Source: Oscillospiraceae bacterium
GTDB taxonomy: Bacteria; Bacillota; Clostridia; Oscillospirales; Oscillospiraceae
Assembly (NCBI GenBank): GCA_910575815.1
Contig: CAJTFN010000003.1
Coordinates: 76,173-140,172 of the forward strand
Reading direction: 5' to 3'
Length of the DNA: 64,000 nucleotides
The notes beneath the pieces were generated by a model, which saw only the letters and a program-made list of their open reading frames with translations, did no database searches and was not told the DNA's origin. A program made the position numbers and the translations under genes. Positions 24,216 to 33,466 of the stretch are shown here, piece after piece (position 1 is the stretch's first letter; every line of letters starts with the position of its first letter).

Positions 24216-24231
24216 AGGTAAGGAGTACATG

Positions 24232-24840
24232 ATGAAAAAACGACTCGCGATATTCTGCGTGCTGGCCCTGTCCATATCCCTGCTGTCCGGCTGCATGCCC
24301 GGCATTGTAATCACCCCTCCCAGCGACGAGGAGTTCCAGAAGGACTTGGCGGACTCCATCGAAGAGGCCGCCGGGGATTGGGCCCAGCATTGGGAGTCCG
24401 CCCTTGATGAAGCCGCAAAGTCCTGGAGCAGCCAGGACGAGAACGGCGTGGAAAAAGACCACTACTGGAAGATCCTTGACGCGGAGGATCAGGAGGTCGG
24501 GACCGTTACGGACGAGGAGCAGGTCCAAGCTCTGGACGACTTCCTCAGCGACGACAGCAACTGGGGAAAGCGGATGACCACGGACCCCGGCGACCCCGCC
24601 TACAGCTATATCTACTGCCAGCAGGAAACCCTGAAAGCGGGGCAGGACCCTGCGGACCGGGAATACGAGGAGCTGGTCCGCTTCACGGTCTCCGCGTCGG
24701 AGGACGTGGTAACCCTGGTGATTTTGGAGGAACTCCCCTCTTTGCTGAATGTAGACCTGGGAGATTTCCTGACCTTCACCATCGACGTCCCGGCGGAGAC
24801 CGCCGAGGCTCTGCGGGACCCCTCGCGGTTTTTGGAATAA
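24232..24840 (+). CDS. Predicted lipoprotein, unknown function
   Basis: The protein of about 202 residues has a lipoprotein signal (KKRLAIFCVLALSISLLSGC, lipobox LLSGC), then an acidic helical part and a beta-rich C-terminal half. No family is recognised. Two ATG codons are adjacent; the second (24232) has the better distance to AAGGAG. It follows the exporter gene by 16 bases and ends at a perfect terminator, so it may share the exporter transcript. Confidence 0.7.
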   Translation: MKKRLAIFCVLALSISLLSGCMPGIVITPPSDEEFQKDLADSIEEAAGDWAQHWESALDEAAKSWSSQDENGVEKDHYWKILDAEDQEVGTVTDEEQVQALDDFLSDDSNWGKRMTTDPGDPAYSYIYCQQETLKAGQDPADREYEELVRFTVSASEDVVTLVILEELPSLLNVDLGDFLTFTIDVPAETAEALRDPSRFLE

Positions 24841-24848
24841 CACGCCTG

Positions 24849-24874
24849 AGCGCGCCCGAAAGGGCGCGCTTTTT
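24849..24874 (+). terminator. Intrinsic terminator after the lipoprotein
   Basis: Perfect 9-bp stem AGCGCGCCC / GGGCGCGCT with a GAAA tetraloop and TTTT at 24871-24874. Confidence 0.9.
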
Positions 24875-24965
24875 CGCGGGAACCGGGAACGAAGCCCTTT
24901 CCGGCTTCTTTGGCGCGGCGTCGGCCTCCCCGTCCCGGGCCACCGGTGGAAGATAAACACTCGGG

Positions 24966-24989
24966 GGGAACTGCTCTAAGCAGGTTCCC
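24966..24989 (+). other. Structured intergenic element upstream of rlmB
   Basis: GGGAACTGC pairs with GCAGGTTCCC around a five-base loop with one bulged G, inside a wider CTCG/CGAG pairing (about 24959-25003). It lies in a gene-free stretch (24875-25117). I do not recognise a known RNA family. Confidence 0.3.
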
Positions 24990-25050
24990 TTGCAAAGCAC
25001 GAGGGAGAAAGCGTTTTGGAAAATTCGCTCTTTATTGTTTGGCGGTTCTG

Positions 25051-25059
25051 TGCTATACT
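25051..25059 (+). promoter_or_regulatory. Extended -10 promoter for rlmB
   Basis: TGCTATACT forms an extended -10 about 59 bases before the rlmB start; the -35 region is poor. Confidence 0.4.
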
Positions 25060-25117
25060 AAATATGTATCGACAAAATTTTCAGGCCGGACCTCCTCCGG
25101 TCAGGAAGGAAACACCT

Positions 25118-25888
25118 ATGGACGACCACAAAATCCCCTCCCTTGAGGCCGACGGCATCATTGAAGGCCGAAACGCCGTTGTGGAGGCCCTGCGGGCCGG
25201 GACGGCCATTGATAAAATCTATCTCCAAAAAGGCGAGACGGACCGCACCTTGGGCCACATCGCCTCCAAGGCACGGACGGCGGGCACGGTTGTGGTGGAG
25301 GCAGACCGGCGAAAGCTGGACGCCATGAGCCGAACCCACGCCCACCAGGGCGTCATCGCCTTGACCTCCGTCCGGGAGTACGCCACTGTGGAGGATATCC
25401 TCCGCAGGGCGGAGGAACGGGGGGAGCCTCCCCTGCTGGTGGTCTGCGACGAGCTGTCGGACCCCCACAATCTGGGGGCCGTCATCCGGACGGCGGAGTG
25501 CGCCGGAGCCCATGGCGTGGTTATCCCCAAACGGCGCAGCGCGGGGCTGACAGCGGTGGTCGCCAAGACCTCCGCCGGGGCGGTGTCCCATGTCCCCGTG
25601 GCCCGGGTGCCCAATCTCCCCGCCCTTTTGAAGGATTTGAAGAGCCGGGGCGTCTGGGTCTTCGGCACGGCGGCGACGGGAACCGTCTCCCTCTATGACG
25701 CCGACCTCAAGGGCCCCGCCGCCATCGTCATCGGCAGTGAGGGAGACGGCATGGGCCGTCTGGTCACCGAGAACTGCGACTTCCTGGTCCGCATCCCCAT
25801 GCGGGGGAAGCTGAACTCCTTAAACGCCTCCGCCGCCGCCGCGATTCTTCTCTACGAGGCCGTGCGGCAGCGGCTGCTTCCCTCGTGA
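25118..25888 (+). CDS. rlmB: 23S rRNA 2'-O-methyltransferase, TrmH/RlmB family
   Basis: The 256-residue SpoU-type enzyme begins with the substrate-binding domain (IIEGRNAVVEALRAG). It then has the knotted SAM-binding fold with motif 1 DPHNLGAVIRTAECAGAHGV, motif 2 IVIGSEGDGMGRL and motif 3 IPMRGKLNSLNASAAAAI. RlmB methylates G2251 of 23S rRNA. The ATG at 25118 has AGGAAGGAA upstream; the open frame before it lacks homology. Confidence 0.9.
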   Translation: MDDHKIPSLEADGIIEGRNAVVEALRAGTAIDKIYLQKGETDRTLGHIASKARTAGTVVVEADRRKLDAMSRTHAHQGVIALTSVREYATVEDILRRAEERGEPPLLVVCDELSDPHNLGAVIRTAECAGAHGVVIPKRRSAGLTAVVAKTSAGAVSHVPVARVPNLPALLKDLKSRGVWVFGTAATGTVSLYDADLKGPAAIVIGSEGDGMGRLVTENCDFLVRIPMRGKLNSLNASAAAAILLYEAVRQRLLPS

Positions 25889-26027
25889 CACACGGGGCTC
25901 CCGGCGATTCCGGCAGCCCTGTTTCATAGGACCGTGTTTGCGGACGGCGGCACGGCGAAACCCGCACGGCCCCCGGCAAATACACCCCCCAGTCTTTAAC
26001 CGATCCCTTTCCAAAGGAGGGAACCCC

Positions 26028-28214
26028 ATGACCCCACAGGACGACAACCACACCCCCGCCTCCCTCCCGGAGGAGGATTACTCCCTGGAGGAAATTCTCG
26101 CGGAGTACGGCGGCAGCCTGGAGCACCAGCTCCTCCGGGACGCCGAACCGGAAGTCCCGCCGCCGGAAAAAGCCGTCCTCTCGGAGGACGCTTCTCCGCC
26201 GGAAGAAGCACCTCCACCGGAAGAACCCCCATCCCCGGAGGAACTGCCCGCCGAACCCCCGGTCCGGGAGCCGGCGGCCACTCCGAAGGACCAGACAAAA
26301 AAATTCAACAAACCCGCGCCCTCTCCCTCGCCGCCCACCAGGGTCCCAGACCCTCTCCAGGAGGCCGAGCGGGCGGCAGAGGCCGAGGCGGCCAGGCTGA
26401 AAATTCCCCGGCCCCGTCCCATCTCCCTGGAGGAAGTGGTGGGCAGCACGGTGGACGCCGTGATGGAGGAGTCCAAGGGAACCGCCCCGCCGCCGCCCCG
26501 CCGGGGGCTCTTCTCCCGCCGCCCCATGGAGGAGACGGAAAACCTCCCCCCGCCGCCGGAACCGGAACCGGAGTTCGTGCCAGAGCCCATCGGCCCGGAG
26601 CCGGAGCTCTGGGAGGCCGCCCACAACGCCCGGCAGCACTACCTGCGGCGGCGGCACAGCCTGTTTTTGTCCCTGGTAACCGCTCTGCCGCCCACCCTGG
26701 CCCTGCTTTTGGAGCGCTATCAGTGCAAGGTGCCCTACTGGTCCGGGGATCCGGAGATCCAGTGTATCGTCATGCTGGTCTGCCTGGGGCTGACGTCCCT
26801 CCTCTGCCGGCACGTGTTCTGCAAGGGCTTTGGCATGGTCCTTCGCCGGCGCTGCGTCAGCGAGCTGCTGGTCTCTCTCTCCGTTCTGGTCTCGGCGGCG
26901 GACTGTGCCTCCCGTCTGCTGCGCCCCGAGGCCGGAGAGACCACGCCTTACGCCGCCGTCAGCTGCCTGGCCCTGGTCTTTGCCCAGTGGGGCGTCCGCC
27001 GGGAGAGCAAGGGCAACTTTGACATGTTCCGCGCCGCCTCCATGGACGACGATCCGCCCTATCTGGTGACCAACACCCTCCAGGGCGCCTGTAAACAGCG
27101 GGGTTCCGTTCCCGGGTTCTACACCACCGCCCTCCGGAGCGACGCGGCCACCCTGTGGCAGACGGCGCTGCTGCCGGTCTTTCTGGCGGCCTCCGTGGTC
27201 TTCGCCGTCCTCAGCTCCACCGGCCAGGGGCGGAAGGAGGACTTCCTTTTGAACCTCTCCGCCATCCTGCCCGCGGCGGCCACCTTCTCCCTTCCCCTGT
27301 GCTGGGCCCTTCCCTGGTCCAAGCTGTCGGAGCACCTGCAAAAGACCGGCTGCGCCGTGGCGGGCTGGTCCGGGGCCCAAAAGATTAGCGCCCAGCGGCG
27401 GATGATCGTCACCGACGGAGACCTGTTCCCCCCGGGAGCCATCCAGATCAACGGCCGGAAATTCTACGGCGAGACGCCGGAGCGGGCCATCTCTCTGGCC
27501 GCCTCCATGGCCAGGGCCGCCGGGTCCGGGCTGGAGCGCCTTTTCAACAACCTGGTCCGGGCTGAGGGCGGCAGCTATGAGAAGGTGGACGATTTCAGCT
27601 TCTACGAAGAGGGGGGCTACTCCGGAGCCATTCGAGGGGAATCCGTGCTGATGGGAAGCGCCTCCTTCATGCGAAAGATGAATATCAAAATGCCGGCGGA
27701 CGTGAATCTCAGAACCGGCGTCTTCCTGGCAGTGGACCGAGAGCTGGCGGCGGTGTTCGCCGTGAAGTACAACCCGGCGGACAACGTGGACTTTGCCCTG
27801 CGGATGATGCAGCGCAGCCGTATTCAACCCATCCTGGCCTCTCGGGACCCCAACATCACCCCGGCCCTGCTCCGCCGGAAGTTCGGCCGGGGCGTCCGGC
27901 TGGAGTACCCAGGCCTGACGGAGCGCATCGCCCTCAGCGAGGCGGAGAAAGACCGGGATCTTCCCCGGGCCCTGCTCTTCCGGGAGGGGCTGCTCCCCTA
28001 TGCGGAAACCGTGGCGGGGAGTCTCCGGCTGTGCAAGGCGGTGCGCCGGGCCACGGCGCTCTCCCTGCTGGGCAGCTGGGCGGGAACCCTGCTGACCTTT
28101 TACCTCACGTCCCTGGGAGCCTATGAGCTGCTGAATCCCCTGACGCTGGAGGTATTCCTGCTCCTCTGGACGCTGCCGGTGCTGCTGATGTCCGACTGGA
28201 CGGGCCGGTATTGA
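26028..28214 (+). CDS. Degenerate P-type ATPase-like membrane protein
   Basis: The 728-residue protein begins with about 190 Pro/Glu-rich, probably disordered residues, followed by several membrane helices (about 205-410). Residues about 415-465 follow the P-type ATPase pattern, a proline-containing helix and then a switch region, but where DKTGTLT is expected the sequence reads VTDGDLFPPG. An actuator/nucleotide-like region continues with YGETPERAISLAASMARAAGSG. The TGD and GDGxND motifs are missing, and two membrane helices end the chain. It probably does not pump ions. AAAGGAGG precedes the ATG. I know of no functional assignment. Confidence 0.6.
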   Translation: MTPQDDNHTPASLPEEDYSLEEILAEYGGSLEHQLLRDAEPEVPPPEKAVLSEDASPPEEAPPPEEPPSPEELPAEPPVREPAATPKDQTKKFNKPAPSPSPPTRVPDPLQEAERAAEAEAARLKIPRPRPISLEEVVGSTVDAVMEESKGTAPPPPRRGLFSRRPMEETENLPPPPEPEPEFVPEPIGPEPELWEAAHNARQHYLRRRHSLFLSLVTALPPTLALLLERYQCKVPYWSGDPEIQCIVMLVCLGLTSLLCRHVFCKGFGMVLRRRCVSELLVSLSVLVSAADCASRLLRPEAGETTPYAAVSCLALVFAQWGVRRESKGNFDMFRAASMDDDPPYLVTNTLQGACKQRGSVPGFYTTALRSDAATLWQTALLPVFLAASVVFAVLSSTGQGRKEDFLLNLSAILPAAATFSLPLCWALPWSKLSEHLQKTGCAVAGWSGAQKISAQRRMIVTDGDLFPPGAIQINGRKFYGETPERAISLAASMARAAGSGLERLFNNLVRAEGGSYEKVDDFSFYEEGGYSGAIRGESVLMGSASFMRKMNIKMPADVNLRTGVFLAVDRELAAVFAVKYNPADNVDFALRMMQRSRIQPILASRDPNITPALLRRKFGRGVRLEYPGLTERIALSEAEKDRDLPRALLFREGLLPYAETVAGSLRLCKAVRRATALSLLGSWAGTLLTFYLTSLGAYELLNPLTLEVFLLLWTLPVLLMSDWTGRY

Positions 28215-28236
28215 CCGTCTCTTGTTGAAATCGGAA

Positions 28237-28270
28237 AAACGCCCCGGAGACTTCGGTCTCCGGGGCGTTT
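28237..28270. terminator. Bidirectional terminator between convergent genes
   Basis: A perfect 14-bp stem (28237-28250 with 28257-28270) with a six-base loop. On the minus strand it ends in a run of five T (28238-28234), and on the plus strand in TTT. It serves the P-type-like gene and glnN. Confidence 0.88.
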
Positions 28271-28297
28271 CGACGCTCAAGGCTGCAAGCCGGCGGG

Positions 28298-30385
28298 TCA
28301 GACGGAGAACAGCAGCTCCGAATACACCGGGAAGGGCCACGCCTCACCGGCGGTCAGGGTTTCCAGAGTGTCGGCGGTCTCCCTGGCGGCGGTCATGTCG
28401 GGAATCAGCACGTCATGGCAGTAGCGCATGGCGGCCTCCGGACCGGAGGGCAGGGCCGCCAAGTCCGCCTCCAGCTTGGCGCAGCCGTCCATCAGCATGT
28501 CGGTCAGTCCGGAAATTCTTTGCGCCGTGGCGGTCTCGTAGCGGCAGGAGACGCCGAGGCTCTTCTTTCCGGCAGCCCGGGCGCACAGCTCCGCAGCGTA
28601 CCCGGAAACGGCAGGGAGAATCTCGTGGCGGATCATGTCCGTCATGGTACCCGCCTCGATGGAAATCAGAGTTGTGTAATTCTCCACATGGATTTCATAC
28701 CGGGCCCGGACTTCCTCCTCTGTGTAAATGCCATGCTTGACAAAAAGCTCGATGTTCTTCGGGTTGATATAGGCCGGCAGGGCGTCGGCGGTGGATTTCA
28801 GGTTGCTCAGCCCCCGGCGTTCCGCCTCGGTGGTCCAGTTGCCATCGTAACCGTTGCCATTGAAGATAATCCGCTGATGCTCGGTGAAGACCCGGCGGAT
28901 CAGCTTTTGGAGGTCCCCCTGGAAGTCGGCAGAGGGCTCCAGCTCGTCGGCAAACTGCTTGAGCTCCTCGGCCATAATGGTATTCAGGGCGATGTTGGGC
29001 CCGGAGATGGACTGGGAGGAGCCCAGCATCCGGAACTCAAACTTATTCCCGGTGAAGGCCATGGGAGAGGTGCGGTTCCGGTCCGTGTTGTCCTGGCGGA
29101 TGGCGGGGAGCACGTCCACGCCGATTTCCAGCATCCGCCGTCCGGCGTCCTGGAACTCCGTGTCCTGAATAATGGACTCCACCACGGCGTTCAGCTCGTC
29201 TCCCAGGAAGATGGAGATCACGGCGGGAGGGGCTTCCTGGGCCCCCAGGCGGTGGTCGTTCCCGGGGAAGGCCACGGTGGTGCGAAGGAAGTCCTGATAT
29301 TCGTCCACGCCCTTGACAAAGGCCGCCAGGAACAGGAGGAACCGGGCGTTCTGCCGGGGGGTGGAACCGGGCTTGAAGAGATTCCGGCCCGTGTCGGTGC
29401 TCAGGGACCAGTTGTCGTGCTTACCGGAGCCGTTCACCCCGGCGAAGGGCTTTTCATGAAGCAGGCAGACCAGGCCGTGGCGGTCCGCCACCTTCTTCAT
29501 CACCTCCATGACCAGCTGGTTCTGGTCACAGGCGGCGTTGGCATCGGTATACACAGGGGCCATTTCATGCTGAGAGGGAGCCACCTCGTTGTGCTTCGTC
29601 TTGGAGGGAACGCCCAAAGCCCACAACGTCTCGTCCAGGTCCTTCATATAGGCCGCCACCCGGGGCTTGATGGCGCCGTAATAGTGGTCATCCAGCTCCT
29701 GGCCTCTGGGGGGCTTCGCGCCGAAGAGGGTCCGGCCCGTCATCCGCAGATCCTTCCGCTTGTTGTACAGTCCCTTGTCAATCAGGAAATACTCCTGCTC
29801 CGGGCCCACCTGGGCGGTGACCCGGCGGGTCTCCGTGTCGCCAAAGAGGCGGAGAAGGCGGATGGCCTGACGGCTGACCTCGTCCATGGACCGGAGAAGG
29901 GGCGTCTTCTTATCCAGGGCATGGCCGGAGTAAGAGCAGAAGATGGTGGGAATACACAGGGAGCCCTCCTTCAAAAAGGCAAAGGATGTGGGGTCCCAGG
30001 CGGTATATCCCCTAGCCTCAAAGGTGGCCCGAAGGCCGCCGGAGGGAAAGGAAGAGGCGTCCGGTTCCCCCCGAACCAGCTCCTTGCCGGAGAATTCCAT
30101 CATAATCCTGCCGCCGCCAATGGGGTTGAGGAAGCCTTCGTGCTTCTCCGCGGTGACGCCGGTCATCGGCTGGAACCAGTGGGTGAAGTGAGTGGCCCCG
30201 CGCTCCACGGCCCACTGCTTCATGGCCTCGGCAATCTCGTTGGCGGTGGAAATGTCCAGGGCGGTGCCCTCGGTGACGCATTTCTTCCAGGCGCCGTAGG
30301 ACGCGGGAGACAGGCGCTCCTTCATGGTCTCCTCATTGAAGACCCGGCTTCCAAAGAGCTCGGGGAGCTGTAGCTTGGTGCTCAT
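28298..30385 (-). CDS. glnN: Glutamine synthetase type III
   Basis: The 695-residue enzyme makes glutamine from glutamate, ammonia and ATP in the cytoplasm. The length and motifs mark the GlnN class: FTHWFQPMTG near the N-terminus, AQVGPEQEYFLID, KHNEVAPSQHEMAP and GSGKHDNWSLST for metal and ATP binding, and NGNGYDGNW near the C-terminus. GGAGGG lies before the ATG at 30385. It neighbours glutamine-dependent asnB, which fits amide nitrogen metabolism, but each gene has its own control. Confidence 0.95.
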   Translation of the reverse strand: MSTKLQLPELFGSRVFNEETMKERLSPASYGAWKKCVTEGTALDISTANEIAEAMKQWAVERGATHFTHWFQPMTGVTAEKHEGFLNPIGGGRIMMEFSGKELVRGEPDASSFPSGGLRATFEARGYTAWDPTSFAFLKEGSLCIPTIFCSYSGHALDKKTPLLRSMDEVSRQAIRLLRLFGDTETRRVTAQVGPEQEYFLIDKGLYNKRKDLRMTGRTLFGAKPPRGQELDDHYYGAIKPRVAAYMKDLDETLWALGVPSKTKHNEVAPSQHEMAPVYTDANAACDQNQLVMEVMKKVADRHGLVCLLHEKPFAGVNGSGKHDNWSLSTDTGRNLFKPGSTPRQNARFLLFLAAFVKGVDEYQDFLRTTVAFPGNDHRLGAQEAPPAVISIFLGDELNAVVESIIQDTEFQDAGRRMLEIGVDVLPAIRQDNTDRNRTSPMAFTGNKFEFRMLGSSQSISGPNIALNTIMAEELKQFADELEPSADFQGDLQKLIRRVFTEHQRIIFNGNGYDGNWTTEAERRGLSNLKSTADALPAYINPKNIELFVKHGIYTEEEVRARYEIHVENYTTLISIEAGTMTDMIRHEILPAVSGYAAELCARAAGKKSLGVSCRYETATAQRISGLTDMLMDGCAKLEADLAALPSGPEAAMRYCHDVLIPDMTAARETADTLETLTAGEAWPFPVYSELLFSV

Positions 30386-30482
30386 AGTTGTTTCCCTCCT
30401 CAATTTCTGAATATATCGTAACATAAAATGGGGCAAACACAATTGGTAATACTTCTAAACTTCCGCCCGCGAAAAGGGGGAA

Positions 30483-32066
30483 TCATTGTCCGCTGGCCCC
30501 GTAGTTGGACAAAACCCGGGCGGAGGGGTCGTTTACGTCGCAGCCCTCCCAGGCTTTGTTGGGCATCCAGAAGTCCGGGATCATCGCCGCCTGACCGGGG
30601 TAATGCCTCTCGAAGATCTCCCGGTACAGCAGGCTCTCCTTAGTAAAGGGAGTCCCGTGGGCATAGGTTTTCCGCAGGCGCGCAAACTCCCCGTCGCTGT
30701 ACCGCGCCTCGGCATAGGCCTTGAGATCATCCACCATGGAATGCCCCACGGCGTCGGAGAAGGCGGCCTTCTGCCGCCAGAGGATGGACTCCGGCAAAAG
30801 GTGGTCCCCCTCAAAGGCATGGCGCAAAAGATACTTGCCCATTCCATAGCGGTTCCGCTTCATGGCCGGGTCCAGGGCCATGACGTACCGCACAAAATCC
30901 AGATCTCCGAAGGGCACCCGGGCCTCCAGCGAGTGGACGGAAATGCAGCGGTCCGCCCGGAGCACATCGTATAAATACAACTCGTCCACCCGCTTCTTGG
31001 CCTCCCGCTGGAAGTCCTCGTCGCTGGGCGCAAAGTCCGTGTACTTATAGCCGAAGAGCTCGTCGGAAATCTCCCCGGTGAGCAGGACCCGGACGTCCGT
31101 CCGCTCATGGATGGCCTTGCAGCAGAGATACATGCCCATGCTGGCCCGGATGGTGGTGATGTCCCAGGTGCCCAGGGCGGCAATCACCTCTTCCAGGGAC
31201 TGGAGAACCTGTTCCCGGGTCATGTAAATCTCCGTGTGGTCCGCGCCGATGTAGTCCGCCGCCTCCCGGGCGTATTTCAGGTCGATGGCGTCCTTGTCCA
31301 TACCGATGGCGAAGGTCCGGATTTTCTTTCCCAGCACCCGGGCGCTGATGGCGCAGACCAGGCTGGAGTCCAGGCCGCCGGAGAGCAAAAATCCCAGGGG
31401 CGCGTCGGCGTCCAACCGTTTATCGACTCCGGCAATCAGCTTGTCACGGATATTTTTGCAGGCGGTATCCAGGCCGTCCCGGATATACGCATCCACGGTG
31501 GTCAGGTCGGCGTAGCGGACGAACTCCCCTCCGGCGTAGTAATGTCCCGGGGGAAAGGGCCAGATCTCCTTGCACAGGCCCACCAGGTTTTTCGCCTCGC
31601 TGGCGAAAACCATGCCGCCGGAGCGGTCATATCCGTAGAACAACGGGCGAATACCGATGGGGTCCCGGGCGGCCACCAGGGAATCCGAAGTCCCATCGTA
31701 AAGAATCAGCGCAAACTCCGCGTCCAGCCGGGAAAACATCTCCAGACCGTACTCCCGGTAGAGGGGCAGCAGAATTTCACAGTCGCTGCCGCTTTGAAAG
31801 CGATAGCCCTGTTCCTCCAGCCGGCGGCGGAGGGCCCGGAAGCCGTAAATCTCCCCGTTGCACACCAGATAGTCCCCGTCCAGCTGGAAGGGCTGCATGC
31901 CGGCCGGAGTCAGGCCCATGATCGCCAGGCGGTGGAAGCAGAGCCAGCCGGAGGGAGTCTCGACCACTTGGGACCGGTCCGGTCCCCGGGAAACGGTACG
32001 GTCAAAGAAGGGCTGAAGCTCCTCCCTTGTGAGTTCTTTCTTCTCAAAACCCATGATAGAACACAT
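30483..32066 (-). CDS. asnB: Asparagine synthase (glutamine-hydrolysing)
   Basis: The 527-residue enzyme converts aspartate, glutamine and ATP to asparagine. Residue 2 is the nucleophilic cysteine of the class II glutaminase domain (MCSIMGFE), and VCNGEIYGF is a substrate block. The synthetase domain has the PP-loop FLLSGGLDSSLVCA. The start is fixed by Cys2 and by GGAGGTGC upstream of the ATG at 32066. A T-box leader directly before the gene places it under control of uncharged tRNA-Asn. Confidence 0.95.
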   Translation of the reverse strand: MCSIMGFEKKELTREELQPFFDRTVSRGPDRSQVVETPSGWLCFHRLAIMGLTPAGMQPFQLDGDYLVCNGEIYGFRALRRRLEEQGYRFQSGSDCEILLPLYREYGLEMFSRLDAEFALILYDGTSDSLVAARDPIGIRPLFYGYDRSGGMVFASEAKNLVGLCKEIWPFPPGHYYAGGEFVRYADLTTVDAYIRDGLDTACKNIRDKLIAGVDKRLDADAPLGFLLSGGLDSSLVCAISARVLGKKIRTFAIGMDKDAIDLKYAREAADYIGADHTEIYMTREQVLQSLEEVIAALGTWDITTIRASMGMYLCCKAIHERTDVRVLLTGEISDELFGYKYTDFAPSDEDFQREAKKRVDELYLYDVLRADRCISVHSLEARVPFGDLDFVRYVMALDPAMKRNRYGMGKYLLRHAFEGDHLLPESILWRQKAAFSDAVGHSMVDDLKAYAEARYSDGEFARLRKTYAHGTPFTKESLLYREIFERHYPGQAAMIPDFWMPNKAWEGCDVNDPSARVLSNYGASGQ

Positions 32067-32100
32067 AAAAAGCACCTCCGAATGTTCATTTTTCCGCTTT

Positions 32101-32397
32101 GGAAAAACAAAACGCAGCTATCTCCTAAAATTTTAGGACGAATAGCTGCTATCCGCGGTGCCACCTAATTTACCGCCCCGGCTCACCGGGGACAGTCCCT
32201 CTCAAGGCTCTAACAAGCCTGTGTGAGATAACGATCACAACTCGCCGCGCTTACTGCCGGAAGACCGGGTTCAGTTTGGAGCTCCGGAGTGTTCTTCCCG
32301 CGGATTCTTTGTGCGGGGTTTGCACTGTCCCCCGCTCACTGGAACGGAACGTCCGCGGTACTTTTCTCCATCATCGCCGATTGCCTTATCGCTTTGT
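32101..32397 (-). promoter_or_regulatory. T-box riboswitch, Asn specifier
   Basis: On the minus strand the leader has a stem I with an AGTA element near 32360 and a specifier-loop triplet AAC (32291-32293) followed by A. It then has the T-box bulge sequence AGGTGGCACCGCGG (about 32153-32166). A terminator follows: stem GCAGCTAT/ATAGCTGC near 32114-32148 and a T-rich run at 32101-32112. AAC reads asparagine, matching asnB. Uncharged tRNA-Asn should stabilise the antiterminator and switch asnB on. Confidence 0.9.
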
Positions 32398-32404
32398 TGT
32401 AGGA

Positions 32405-32434
32405 AGTTTACACCCGGAAGCCGGCCGCTGTCAA
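32405..32434 (-). promoter_or_regulatory. Promoter of the asnB T-box transcript
   Basis: On the minus strand TTGACA (32429-32434), 18 bases, then TAAACT (32405-32410). Transcription would start just before the T-box leader. From here to 32673 no gene is visible. Confidence 0.75.
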
Positions 32435-32673
32435 TGACAGATTCCACAAAATTTCTCTTGCAATCGTTGTCAGATTTCTACGAGGTTGTATGATGTCTTT
32501 TCTTGGCAGTCAAAACCGGCGTTATCTGTCCACGCTGTCAACCGGAACCCTGCGGGCGCATATCGTGGAGTGGCCATATGCGGCCATCGGGCCCTCCCGG
32601 AAACCACTGCCGGGACTCGAAGGCCGGCCGGTTTGATTGACCATACACACTTACGGAAAGGAAGTGCATCCTG

Positions 32674-33351
32674 ATGTCCGTTTTTGACGGTGTAAATGGG
32701 CTGACCAATGTGCAGGCCCGCCGGGGAGACGTGATTGGCGTCCACCGTTCCGGCGCGCTATACGACCATTACGGCGTTTACGAAAGTCCCGAATGTGTAT
32801 ACGAATACAGCGGCGAGCCGGGAAATATGGAAAACGCCTGTGTGCAGACCACAACGCTGAAAGCCTTTGTCAAGGACTCCGGGGGATATTTCATCCGGGT
32901 GTTTCCGGAGCGGTATGAGGACTTTGACTCCCCGAGAAAGCGCGATTTGAAGGCCTGCGCGGCCTTGCGCGGGTCCTCGGGAGGCCTGTTGAAGACCACC
33001 GCCGCCAGACTGTGCGCGGCTTCCGAGCAGGCTTACGCCGCCTCGTATCATTTGTACACCCCGGACGAAACCATCCGGCGGGCCCGGAGCCGTCTGGGGG
33101 AGCGGAAGTATGACCTGGGACTTAATAACTGCGAGCATTACGCGGTCTGGTGCAAAACCGGGCTCCGGGAATCCAGTCAGGTGGACGCGGTGCTGGACCG
33201 CTTGGAAACCCTTTGGATCGAATTAGAGCCCAAGATGGTGGATCCCTTGCTGCGGAAGATCGAAGAGGGTTCTGTTGTCTCAGGAACAAAGTCTTTGAGG
33301 AAGCTGCTGGGAAAGGCGGGCAGCGCTCTGGTTTCTCTCTTCGGGCGGTGA
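32674..33351 (+). CDS. LRAT-domain (NlpC/P60-like) protein
   Basis: The 225-residue protein has GDVIGVHRSGALYDHYGVYE (about residues 18-37), which holds the catalytic His, and LNNCEHYAVWCKTG (about 150-163), which holds the cysteine of the NCEHF-type motif. Together these define the LRAT fold, a circularly permuted papain-like fold that acts as an acyltransferase, amidase or phospholipase. No signal peptide or N-terminal helix is seen. GGAAAGGAAG lies before the ATG. It is a single gene between oppositely oriented units; the substrate is unknown. Confidence 0.75.
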   Translation: MSVFDGVNGLTNVQARRGDVIGVHRSGALYDHYGVYESPECVYEYSGEPGNMENACVQTTTLKAFVKDSGGYFIRVFPERYEDFDSPRKRDLKACAALRGSSGGLLKTTAARLCAASEQAYAASYHLYTPDETIRRARSRLGERKYDLGLNNCEHYAVWCKTGLRESSQVDAVLDRLETLWIELEPKMVDPLLRKIEEGSVVSGTKSLRKLLGKAGSALVSLFGR

Positions 33352-33428
33352 GGCACGCCAAAGCGGCGGATATCTCCGCGCCGGCCCCAGCTTGTCGAAG
33401 GCAGCGGGTTGGCAGACCGGGGAAAACA

Positions 33429-33457
33429 CGAAAGGAACCCTTGATGGGTTCCTTTCG
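33429..33457. terminator. Hairpin between the LRAT gene and spoVT
   Basis: A perfect 12-bp stem (33429-33440 with 33446-33457) around a five-base loop lies between the convergent stops. On the minus strand TGTTTT follows. Confidence 0.7.
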
Positions 33458-33466
33458 CCAGAGGCT

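Noticed and set aside
25764..28340. An 858-codon minus-strand open frame opposite the P-type-like gene
   Set aside because: The composition is Arg/Gly/Pro-rich without motifs, and the plus-strand reading has a ribosome site, membrane helices and domain patterns.
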